Origin: Clostridia bacterium
GTDB lineage: Bacteria > Bacillota > Clostridia > Oscillospirales > CAG-272
Direction of reading: 5' to 3'
Assembly (NCBI GenBank): GCA_017395885.1
Contig: JAFQNM010000228.1
Coordinates: 1 to 15,321, forward strand
Length of the DNA stretch: 15,321 nt
Shown: one piece after another, positions 1 through 6,773 of the stretch
Numbering within the stretch: the first letter of the stretch is position 1
Layout: every line of letters begins with the position of its first letter
Notes under the pieces: model-generated
What the model was told of the DNA's origin: nothing
Databases searched by the model: none
What the model saw: only the letters and a program-made list of their open reading frames with translations
Made by a program: the position numbers and the translations under genes

Positions 1-256
1 TAACAAATTCAAGCTTCACCTTCTCGCGCTCGAAGCTCTCTCTAAAAATGGGGCCCATCCCATTTTTGTTCCTATCGGAACCCGATCGAGCTTCCCAAGT
101 GAGCTTTTGTAGCCAAGCGAGATAAAGAATAACAAATTCAAGCTTCACCTTCTCGCGCTCGAAGCTCTCTCTAAAAATGGGGCCCATCCCATTTTTGTTC
201 CTATCGGAACCCGATCGAGCTTCCCAAGTGAGCTTTTACTGTAGCCGCGCGAGATA
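1..256. repeat. Two tandem copies of a structured ~127-bp intergenic repeat
   Basis: Positions 1-108 are repeated without change at 130-237, a period of 129 bp. Weaker similarity continues to 124 in copy 1 and 256 in copy 2, where copy 2 has ACT inserted after GAGCTTTT and two substitutions. Each copy can fold. In copy 1 the stems are TCTCGC 22-27 with GCGAGA 117-122, GAAGCTC 32-38 with GAGCTTC 88-94, AAAAATGGG 44-52 with CCCATTTTT 59-67, and GTTCC 68-72 with GGAAC 77-81 around a TATC loop. In copy 2 the outer stem lengthens to 8 bp (TCTCGCGC 151-158 with GCGCGAGA 247-254). There is no open reading frame of note. The array may continue left of the window. It could be a dispersed intergenic repeat family, a non-autonomous mobile element or a structured RNA; the sequence does not decide which. 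Confidence 0.85.
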
Positions 257-373
257 TCTTTAATTTCGGTTTTAACAGTAAGCTTTAATTTATATTAACC
301 GTAGGGGCGGATTATCCTGCCCGATAAACTGAAATTTGAAGCCCAAACCATCAAATAAACGGAGAAATGACCC
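257..373 (+). promoter_or_regulatory. Leader of recF with a weak promoter candidate
   Basis: This is the gap between the structured repeats and recF. A possible promoter is TTAACA at 272-277 with TATTAA at 293-298, but the 15-bp spacing is short, so support is weak. A G/C-rich piece at 303-323 can form a small GGGC/GCCC hairpin and looks like degenerate intergenic repeat material. The recF ribosome-binding site GGAG is at 361-364. I see nothing else. Confidence 0.3.
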
Positions 374-1507
374 TTGAAATGTAACAGTATAGCGTTCTCC
401 AATTTCCGCAACGTTGAATCTGAGAAATGCAATTTTTCTGACGGTGTCAACGTCCTTTGGGGCAAGAACGCACAGGGAAAATCGAATATACTTGAGGGAA
501 TCTATTTCTTCGCTCGCGGCCGCTCCTTTCGAGGCGCCAAGGAAAAGGAATTGATCCGTTTTGGAGAGAAGGAGGCCGCCCTCTCACTTGAATTTTTAAA
601 GGAGGGAGACCGATATCCCGTCTCCCTCTCCGCCGGCATCCCTCAGGACGGCAGAAAGACCCTTTACCGCAACGGTGCAAAGCTCTCCGGCTCCAAGGAG
701 ATGATGGGCTCATTCAGGGCAGTTCTTTTCTGCCCCGCTCATCTGACGCTTGTGAGCGGCGGACCCGCCCTTCGCAGAAGCTTTCTGGATATTGCCCTCT
801 CCCAGCTTTATCCCGCCTATCTGGACAGCCTCTCTCGCTACAACCGTGCCCACCTGCAGCGCAATGCCCTTATAAAAAAGGCTCAAAGCACAGGAAAAAA
901 TACCTACGACAGCATCATATGGGAGACCTATGCCGAGCAGATGGCCACCTTCGGTGCAGATATTTTTGCCCGCAGGCTGGAGTATATGAACGAGCTCTCC
1001 GCCTCGGTGGAGGAGCTATTCCTACGGATGACGGAGGGCAGAGAAAAGCCCTCTCTCTCCTATCGCTCCTCAGCTCTCGGAGAGGATGCCTCAGAAATAA
1101 CCCGGGCGGCAAAAACAAAGCTCTATGACGCTCTCCTCTCAAACCTTGACCGTGAGATAATTATAGGCTCAAGCCTTTACGGCGTTCACAAGGACGATAT
1201 TTCCGTCCGCCTGAACGGAAAGGAGGCAAAGGTATTTGCCTCTCAGGGCCAGCAAAGGAGCCTTGCCCTTTCAATGAAGCTTGCAGAGGGCGAAATGTCT
1301 AAGAAAATAAGCGGTGAATACCCTGTTTTTCTTCTTGACGACGTGCTCTCGGAGCTTGACGGCGACCGCCGTGCATTTATTCTCAGAAGCCTTTCCGACC
1401 GTCAGCTTATCGTTACCTCCTGCGAGCCTGAAATATTCCGCTCAATGGACTCATCCTCCCGCCTTATTCACGTGAGGGACGGCAAAATTGCCGAGGTGGA
1501 CGGATGA
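374..1507 (+). CDS. recF: DNA replication and repair protein RecF
   Basis: RecF is an SMC-like ATPase that works with RecO and RecR to load RecA onto single-stranded gaps. The 377-residue product has the expected length and motifs. Walker A is GKNAQGKS at residues 30-37. The ABC-type signature SQGQQRS is at 290-296. Walker B with the D-loop, VFLLDDVLSELD, is at 318-329, and a late VTSCEPE motif at 347-353 follows it. The start is TTG, with GGAG nine bases upstream. This start gives MKCNSIAFSNFRN, which matches the usual RecF N-terminus. The stop overlaps the recX start as ATGA, so the two are translationally coupled. In most Firmicutes recF follows dnaN; here it lies about 13 kb before dnaA, with no dnaN beside it. 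The assignment is secure. Confidence 0.97.
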   Translation: MKCNSIAFSNFRNVESEKCNFSDGVNVLWGKNAQGKSNILEGIYFFARGRSFRGAKEKELIRFGEKEAALSLEFLKEGDRYPVSLSAGIPQDGRKTLYRNGAKLSGSKEMMGSFRAVLFCPAHLTLVSGGPALRRSFLDIALSQLYPAYLDSLSRYNRAHLQRNALIKKAQSTGKNTYDSIIWETYAEQMATFGADIFARRLEYMNELSASVEELFLRMTEGREKPSLSYRSSALGEDASEITRAAKTKLYDALLSNLDREIIIGSSLYGVHKDDISVRLNGKEAKVFASQGQQRSLALSMKLAEGEMSKKISGEYPVFLLDDVLSELDGDRRAFILRSLSDRQLIVTSCEPEIFRSMDSSSRLIHVRDGKIAEVDG

Positions 1508-2142
1508 GAAGCTACGTGGTCGCAAAAATAGACGACACAACAAGGGGAATTTTTTGCGAGTTTATTCCCCGTGATGAATACGGCGAGGGCGAGGCTATGA
1601 CCCTTCTCCTTCGCATATCGGATTTTTACGATGCCCACATATCTGTGGGAAAGATCATATCGGACGATGAGTTTGAAGCGCTTTACGAGGCTTCGGCCAT
1701 TGCCCGTGCCACAGCAAAGGCCGAGGCTTTTCTTTCCGGGGGAGATCACTCGAAAAAGCAGCTCGTGCAAAAGCTTGTCAGAGCAGACATTGACCGCTCA
1801 TATGCCGAAAAGGCCGCTCTTATTATGGAGGAGCGTGGCTTTATCGACGAGGATGGCCAGGCAGAGCGCCTTGCCCGTGCCTACAACAGGCGAAAGGGCT
1901 GGGGACAGCGCCGCATACTCACAGAGCTTCTCCAAAGGGGATACGAAAGGGAAGCGGCTCTCGCAGCCGCCGGCTTTATATCTCCCGAGGAATATATGGA
2001 GACCTTAAAGGCTGTTATAGAAAGAAAATTTCCCGACCCTCCCGAGGATAAAAAGGAGCGTGACCGACGGATCGCCTCACTACTTCGCCTCGGTTACTCC
2101 CTCTCGGAGATAACGGAGGCTTTTCGGGAGAGCTATAGATAA
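1504..2142 (+). CDS. recX: RecX family regulator of RecA
   Basis: RecX proteins bind RecA filaments and limit recombinase activity. This 212-residue product is recognised by its three helical RecX-type repeats, roughly at residues 70-115, 120-165 and 170-212. Typical residues include HSKKQLVQKLV near 82-92, the GFIDEDGQAERLARAY stretch near 112-127, and KGWGQRRILTELLQRGY near 131-147. An extra N-terminal region of about 65 residues precedes the repeats, as in other Gram-positive RecX proteins. The ATG lies inside the recF stop (ATGA) and has GAGGTGGA at 1493-1500 as its Shine-Dalgarno site. Pairing with recF is notable because RecF is known to antagonise RecX in E. coli. The family call is firm; direction and strength of regulation here are inferred. 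Confidence 0.88.
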   Translation: MRSYVVAKIDDTTRGIFCEFIPRDEYGEGEAMTLLLRISDFYDAHISVGKIISDDEFEALYEASAIARATAKAEAFLSGGDHSKKQLVQKLVRADIDRSYAEKAALIMEERGFIDEDGQAERLARAYNRRKGWGQRRILTELLQRGYEREAALAAAGFISPEEYMETLKAVIERKFPDPPEDKKERDRRIASLLRLGYSLSEITEAFRESYR

Positions 2143-2149
2143 AAAATCC

Positions 2150-2167
2150 CCTGTTTAAAGTTTTTTG
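2150..2167 (+). repeat. 18-bp dispersed repeat, copy 1
   Basis: CCTGTTTAAAGTTTTTTG occurs here just after recX and again, identically, at 12033-12050 before dnaA. Both copies are intergenic on the same strand, and the flanking sequence differs. It is probably the conserved edge of a short dispersed intergenic repeat. Confidence 0.7.
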
Positions 2168-2221
2168 AGAGTGCCCGCGGACATTACGCTTACCTTGATT
2201 GTATGTTTGCGTGTCCGCTCT

Positions 2222-2245
2222 GACTTCACGCCAAAGCGTGAAGTC
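2222..2245. other. Perfect 10-bp stem-loop between recX and rimO
   Basis: GACTTCACGC (2222-2231) and GCGTGAAGTC (2236-2245) pair fully around a CAAA loop. No T-run follows, so this is not a standard terminator. A second inverted pair, GCGGACA and TGTCCGC, flanks a loop just upstream at about 2178-2220. The rest of the 165-bp gap holds the 18-bp repeat and the rimO ribosome-binding site GGAGG at 2296-2300. I found no convincing promoter. Possible roles are transcript end, RNA processing or attenuation. Confidence 0.6.
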
Positions 2246-2307
2246 CTAAATATACACTTCCCCTAAAAAAGTTCTTTGCAAATATTTTCCCCTATGGAGG
2301 CTTTCCA

Positions 2308-3651
2308 ATGAACAGAAAGAATTTTAAAGTCGGCTTCGTTTCTCTCGGCTGCGCAAAAAATCTTTGCGATACGGAGATCATGCTTCACCATATTATGGAG
2401 GCAGGCTATCAGCTCACCCCCGAGGAGACCGAGGCAGACTGCATCATTATAAACACCTGCGCATTTATCGAGAGCGCTAAGCGTGCGTCTATCGACTCTA
2501 TACTTGATATCGCCTGGCTCAAGGCCCATAACGGCCTCAAGGGCATTGTTGTTTGCGGCTGTCTCTCCGAGCGCTACCGTGAGGAGCTTCTCAAGGAGCT
2601 TCCCGAGATCGATGCAGTTATCGGCGTTGGCTCCATACACAATATCGTTGACGCCGTTGACAGCGTTTTTGAAAGCTCAGAAAAGAAGTATACCTCCTTT
2701 GAGAACAAGGAAGCTCTTAAGCTTGGCGGCGACAGGATCATCACCACAGGTGAGGTATATGCCTACATCAAGATCGCCGAGGGCTGCAACAACCGCTGCA
2801 CCTACTGCGCTATTCCCTCCATCCGCGGCTCTCTCCGTTCAAGAACCATTGAGGATATCGTTGAGGAGGCAAAGGGCCTTGATGAAATGGGCATTCGTGA
2901 GCTTGTTGTTATCGCTCAGGATACCTCCGTTTACGGCCTTGACATTTACGGAGAGTATGCCCTGCCAAGGCTTCTCCGTGCAATTACAGACAACACCTCT
3001 ATCCCCTGGGTACGTGTGCTTTACTGCTATCCCGACAAGATAACCGACGAGCTTATCGCTGAGATGAGAGACAATCCCCGCATCGTTCACTATCTCGACC
3101 TGCCCATTCAGCACATTTCTGATAAGATGCTCACCGCCATGAACCGCCACGGTGACCGTGCCTGCATTGAGGATGCCGTTGCACGTCTTCGCCGTGAGAT
3201 ACCCGACGTTGTGCTCCGCTCCACCGCCATCGTAGGCTTCCCCGGAGAGACTGAGGAGGACTTCCGCGAGCTTTGCGAGTTCATAAAGGAGGTTAAATTC
3301 GAGCGCTTCGGCGCATTTACATACTCCCGTGAGGAGGGCACTGCTGCATATGACCTGCCCGAACAGATAGACGAGCAGACAAAGCAGGACCGCCTTGATA
3401 TTCTTATGCGCACTCAGCTTGATAACTCAGAGGCTTACAACGAGGGGCTTGTTGGCAAGGTGCTTCACGTTCTCTGCGAGAGCTTTGACCCCGTAAGCGA
3501 GGCTTACGTGGGACGCAGCTACCGTGATGCCGTTGATATTGACGGCAAGGTTTGGTTCACCTCTCACCGCCCTGTAGCCGAGGGCGAATTCGTTGACGTT
3601 CGCATTACCGAGGCTATGGACTACGATCTCGTTGGTGAAACTATAGTATGA
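2308..3651 (+). CDS. rimO: Ribosomal protein S12 methylthiotransferase RimO
   Basis: RimO is a radical-SAM enzyme that adds a methylthio group to the conserved aspartate of ribosomal protein S12, using two iron-sulfur clusters. The 447-residue product has all three parts. The N-terminal domain carries cluster cysteines C15 (SLGCAKN), C51 (NTCAF) and C85 (GCLSERY). The radical-SAM motif is CNNRCTYC at 160-167. The C-terminal TRAM domain covers about the last 65 residues. GCAKNLCDTE and LDLPIQHISDKML fit RimO better than the related tRNA enzyme MiaB. The ATG is seven bases after GGAGG. The stop overlaps the next gene's start as ATGA. Arg codons are mostly CGT/CGC, which would fit good expression. 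Confidence 0.95.
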   Translation: MNRKNFKVGFVSLGCAKNLCDTEIMLHHIMEAGYQLTPEETEADCIIINTCAFIESAKRASIDSILDIAWLKAHNGLKGIVVCGCLSERYREELLKELPEIDAVIGVGSIHNIVDAVDSVFESSEKKYTSFENKEALKLGGDRIITTGEVYAYIKIAEGCNNRCTYCAIPSIRGSLRSRTIEDIVEEAKGLDEMGIRELVVIAQDTSVYGLDIYGEYALPRLLRAITDNTSIPWVRVLYCYPDKITDELIAEMRDNPRIVHYLDLPIQHISDKMLTAMNRHGDRACIEDAVARLRREIPDVVLRSTAIVGFPGETEEDFRELCEFIKEVKFERFGAFTYSREEGTAAYDLPEQIDEQTKQDRLDILMRTQLDNSEAYNEGLVGKVLHVLCESFDPVSEAYVGRSYRDAVDIDGKVWFTSHRPVAEGEFVDVRITEAMDYDLVGETIV

Positions 3652-4424
3652 TAGAAATATCCACCCTGTTTTCAGGCTCATCAGGCAATTCCACCCTCAT
3701 CAGAACGGAAAGCTGTGCCATTCTTATAGATGCAGGCCGGAACTGCAAGGCAGTTTGCGAGGCTCTCCACAAGCTGGGCATGACTCTTGACGATATACGT
3801 GCCGTTTTCGTTACCCACGAGCACTCCGACCATATATCAGCCCTTGACGTTATGATGAGAAAGAGAGCCATACCCATACACGTAACGGAGCCCAGCTCCC
3901 GTGAGCTTTGCAAAAAAGCAAGCGCGGCACAATGTGCCGTTATCCACAAGGAGCTTTGCTTTACGGAAAGAGTAGGTGACCTGACGGTCACAGCCTTTCC
4001 CCTGCCTCACGACAGTGCCGCAAACGTTGGCTACGTTATCACCTGCGATGACGGCGACTGCGCAGGAGTTGCCACCGACATGGGATACCCAACCCAGCTC
4101 TGCTTTGAAAGGCTCAGGTGCTGCAGACAGGCCGTTCTGGAGGCAAATCACGACCCGGGAATGGTGAAAAACGGCCCGTATCCCAGAGCCCTGAAGGAGC
4201 GTATCCTCTCAAGGGGAGGCCACCTTTCCAATTCCGATTGCGCCCAGCTCATTATGGGCCTTTGCGAGTGCGGAATGGAGAAAATAATGCTGGCCCACCT
4301 TAGCCTTGACAACAACACCCCCGATAAGGCGAGAGAGGCTGTCAGCGAGGGGCTTTCCTCCATTGGTCTCGATGATAAGGTTACCGTTAAGGTAGCCTGG
4401 AGAGACGGCCCCAGAACACTTTAA
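3648..4424 (+). CDS. Metallo-beta-lactamase fold hydrolase, WalJ/YycJ-like
   Basis: This 258-residue protein has the metallo-beta-lactamase fold. The metal-binding motif THEHSDH is at residues 56-62. The N-terminus has LFSGSSGNST at 7-16, which is typical of the YycJ/WalJ subfamily. Further likely metal ligands are H141-region and D166-region residues (PLPHDSA, VATDMGY), and a late AHLSLDNNTP motif follows. In Bacillus and relatives this gene ends the walRK operon near oriC and has been linked to cell-wall and DNA-repair phenotypes; its substrate is a nuclease-type target only by inference. No walR or walK is present here. The start overlaps the rimO stop by four bases, with GGTGA at 3634-3638. 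The family call is firm and the function uncertain. Confidence 0.85.
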   Translation: MIEISTLFSGSSGNSTLIRTESCAILIDAGRNCKAVCEALHKLGMTLDDIRAVFVTHEHSDHISALDVMMRKRAIPIHVTEPSSRELCKKASAAQCAVIHKELCFTERVGDLTVTAFPLPHDSAANVGYVITCDDGDCAGVATDMGYPTQLCFERLRCCRQAVLEANHDPGMVKNGPYPRALKERILSRGGHLSNSDCAQLIMGLCECGMEKIMLAHLSLDNNTPDKAREAVSEGLSSIGLDDKVTVKVAWRDGPRTL

Positions 4425-4444
4425 TTATTTTTCTTACTTTATTT

Positions 4445-4927
4445 ATGCTTAAGATCAAATTTATAACCGTAGGCTCACTTGCCGAAAGGCATTGGCGTGA
4501 GGCCTGCGATGAATACAAAAAGAGGCTCTCGCAGTCCTTCAAGGTGGAGGACTGCGAGCTTAAGGAAACGAGGATCGCCAAAAATCCCACCGAGGGTGAC
4601 ATTGCCCGTGTTCTTGATGACGAGGCAGACCGTATCCTTGCACAGATACCCCAGAGGGCATTCACCGTTGCCCTTTGCATTGAGGGCAAGCAGCTCTCAA
4701 GCGAGGAGCTTGCTCACTTAATTGATTCCAAGACCACGGAAGGCTTTTCTGATATCTGCTTTATCATCGGCTCATCCCACGGCCTCTCAGACAGGGTAAA
4801 GTCTGCCGCAAACGCAAGGCTCTCCATGTCCCGCCTGACATTTCCCCATCAGCTTGCCCGTGTTATGCTCCTTGAGGCAGTCTACAGAGCAGGCGAGATC
4901 AACAAGGGAACTAAATACCACAAATAA
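4445..4927 (+). CDS. rlmH: 23S rRNA pseudouridine-1915 N3-methyltransferase RlmH
   Basis: RlmH is a small SPOUT methyltransferase that methylates pseudouridine 1915 in helix 69 of 23S rRNA on the assembled 70S ribosome. The 160-residue product has the normal length. Family motifs are the CIEGKQLSSEELA stretch at 78-90, FIIGSSHGLS at 106-115, LSMSRLTFPHQLARVMLLE at 126-144, and the C-terminal YHK that reaches the active site. The usual GG of the SAM-binding loop is GS here (109-110), a mild change. No Shine-Dalgarno sequence is visible in the 20-bp gap after the upstream gene, which is mostly A/T. The start was chosen because MLKIKFITVG matches the family N-terminus. The next gene starts 11 bp later. 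Confidence 0.95.
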   Translation: MLKIKFITVGSLAERHWREACDEYKKRLSQSFKVEDCELKETRIAKNPTEGDIARVLDDEADRILAQIPQRAFTVALCIEGKQLSSEELAHLIDSKTTEGFSDICFIIGSSHGLSDRVKSAANARLSMSRLTFPHQLARVMLLEAVYRAGEINKGTKYHK

Positions 4928-4938
4928 AGGTGATCTAA

Positions 4939-6747
4939 TTGAAGCTATCCGAACTTATTAAGCTCCATATCGTGAAACGCTTGCCCGCCATTATAGGGAC
5001 GGTTTTTTTAACTGCGCTCTTTTTCTCCTACTACGTTGGCATTCTTGACGTTTCATTTATCGAGAGACCTGAAGGATGGAAGGAGAACTTCACTGCCTTT
5101 TCTCAGCTTTTCTTTCCCGATACTGCAGCAAATGGCCCCGAAGAGGACACACCTGTGTCCGATCAAGGCACAAATTCTCCCTCCGGAGATACTGTCCCCA
5201 CTCCTGACAGCAATAAGCCAAGGCCTGAAAAAAATGAGGCGATAACCGGTCAGGTGCTGAAATTCTCTCCCGTTTCCGCCCTCAAGGCGGAGGGCTACCG
5301 CCTGACGGACAGCCCCTATGGCGAGGGGTATGTTTTCGGCATTCTTGATGCCCCCTATGCCTGGCCTGAGAAATTCAGCTATACCTGGAAATCCTACGAT
5401 AAGGAAAAGGCCACATTTTATGACGACGGCACAGAGACCACCGTTGAAAACGTCCGCTATTCGGGCGAGCGTGCCGCTCTTGAGCTCTATATGGGCTATA
5501 TTATTTACGACGATAACGGAACTCTCTATATCATCGGCCCCGACGGAGCAGTTCTGACCACATATGACGATACTCAGTACCGTCCTGCTTACACCAGAGA
5601 CAGAGAGGGCAGGCCCCTTTTCTACAAGGAGGTCACCGTTACGGAGGAGTATCCCACCCTTCTCGGCCCCGAGGACGAGAACGGCAACCGCCCCTGGGAG
5701 CAAACGGCAAAGCTTAAGAGAACCGTTAAGGAATACTACTACCTGGCTCCCGACGGAAGGACCTTTAAAAGATCTGATTACAACGACAGCACCGATAACA
5801 GAGGCCTCTACTTCGATTATCCCTCCTACTACGGCACCACAACCTCAAATCTTGGCCGTTATTATCTGAACACCACCAAATTCGTTACAGACCTTGAGGG
5901 TAAGACCTCAGTTATTGACGATCTCTACTGGGCATACTCTGTAGATCCCATCGATCTCAGCCTTCTCCGCTTCGATCGTGACGGCATCCTTGTGAATGAG
6001 GACGGCACTCAGAAGGGAGATGAGCCAAAAACAAAGAGAGACCTCTTTCCCTACACGATGGCATATAACTACTCAGGGGGCTATGCCACCGTCTTTCAGG
6101 ATATAGACTGGTCCTATGACCACGATATGGAGCACGACGGCATTGACGAGATCAAGACCTACGACGTTACCACAAACGAGCTCCGTATCGTAGATAAGGA
6201 GGGCAAGGTAATGTTTGAGTCCAGAAAGAACTGGTACTCAGACCTTAGCTGGACAGCTCACGAGAAGTTCTCCCGCCCCCTCTACTCCGATATCCGCTCT
6301 CTCGGCAGCTATTATTTTGACCACGGCCTTATGAGGCTTCGTATCCAGACCTGGGACTGCTACTATTTTGCCCAGTTCGATACGGTCAAGATCGTAACGG
6401 ATGAGGACGTTCTCGTAGACCCAAAGGGAGAGATCTTCCAGCTACCCTCCGAGTATACCATGGTCTCCTATTCCGACGGCGTTATCCTGCTCGAAAAGGA
6501 TAACACCTACGGCTATATGAACTACCTCGGTAACTGGGTGAAGGACCCCGTGTTTACTGACGCCAGACCCTTTCTTGAGGGTGTTGCCGCCTGCAAAAAT
6601 GCCGAGGGCTACTGGGGAGTTATAGATACTGACGGAAACACCGTTATCCCCTTTAACTATACCTATATTTCCGATATCTCCGGCGGCACCATAGCTGCCT
6701 ACAGCGAAACTGCCGGCTGGACGGTCTATCAAAAACTTTCAAAATAA
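4939..6747 (+). CDS. Membrane-anchored WG-repeat protein
   Basis: This is a 602-residue protein of unknown function. It starts with TTG, five bases after AAAGGTGA. Basic residues (K7, K13, R14) precede one hydrophobic segment at about 16-37, so a membrane anchor with the rest outside the cell is likely. Residues 60-100 are low-complexity and rich in Pro, Asp, Ser and Thr, like a surface linker. The body is rich in Tyr, Asp and Trp. The clearest WG (tryptophan-glycine) repeats are at the C-terminus: DNTYGYMNYLGNWVKDP from 521 and GYWGVIDTDGNTVIPFNY from 557. Less regular repeats may fill 120-520. It sits between rlmH and mnmG in the same transcript direction. WG-repeat proteins have no single known role. 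The domain call is good; ligand and job are unknown. Confidence 0.75.
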   Translation: MKLSELIKLHIVKRLPAIIGTVFLTALFFSYYVGILDVSFIERPEGWKENFTAFSQLFFPDTAANGPEEDTPVSDQGTNSPSGDTVPTPDSNKPRPEKNEAITGQVLKFSPVSALKAEGYRLTDSPYGEGYVFGILDAPYAWPEKFSYTWKSYDKEKATFYDDGTETTVENVRYSGERAALELYMGYIIYDDNGTLYIIGPDGAVLTTYDDTQYRPAYTRDREGRPLFYKEVTVTEEYPTLLGPEDENGNRPWEQTAKLKRTVKEYYYLAPDGRTFKRSDYNDSTDNRGLYFDYPSYYGTTTSNLGRYYLNTTKFVTDLEGKTSVIDDLYWAYSVDPIDLSLLRFDRDGILVNEDGTQKGDEPKTKRDLFPYTMAYNYSGGYATVFQDIDWSYDHDMEHDGIDEIKTYDVTTNELRIVDKEGKVMFESRKNWYSDLSWTAHEKFSRPLYSDIRSLGSYYFDHGLMRLRIQTWDCYYFAQFDTVKIVTDEDVLVDPKGEIFQLPSEYTMVSYSDGVILLEKDNTYGYMNYLGNWVKDPVFTDARPFLEGVAACKNAEGYWGVIDTDGNTVIPFNYTYISDISGGTIAAYSETAGWTVYQKLSK

Positions 6748-6771
6748 GGATAAACAAATAAGGATAAACAA
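6744..6771 (+). repeat. 14-bp tandem duplication carrying the mnmG ribosome-binding site
   Basis: ATAAGGATAAACAA occurs twice in a row at 6744-6757 and 6758-6771. The first copy includes the stop codon of the WG-repeat gene. Each copy holds an AAGGA Shine-Dalgarno core. The second copy is about nine bases before the mnmG ATG, and the first is too far away to act directly. A replication-slippage duplication is likely. Confidence 0.8.
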
Positions 6772-6773
6772 AA

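Noticed and set aside
1..256. CRISPR array or insertion sequence at the left end
   Set aside because: The unit is over 100 bp with only two copies and no variable spacers, and there is no transposase or terminal repeat with target duplication in view.
3940..3948. Exact classical DnaA box TTATCCACA
   Set aside because: It is a single copy inside the hydrolase gene, encoding Val-Ile-His-Lys in frame, and is far from the box cluster. Chance is the simplest reading.
5053..5703. Reverse-strand open frame of 216 codons
   Set aside because: It is antisense to the WG-repeat gene, shows no recognisable motif and lies against the strand bias of the window.
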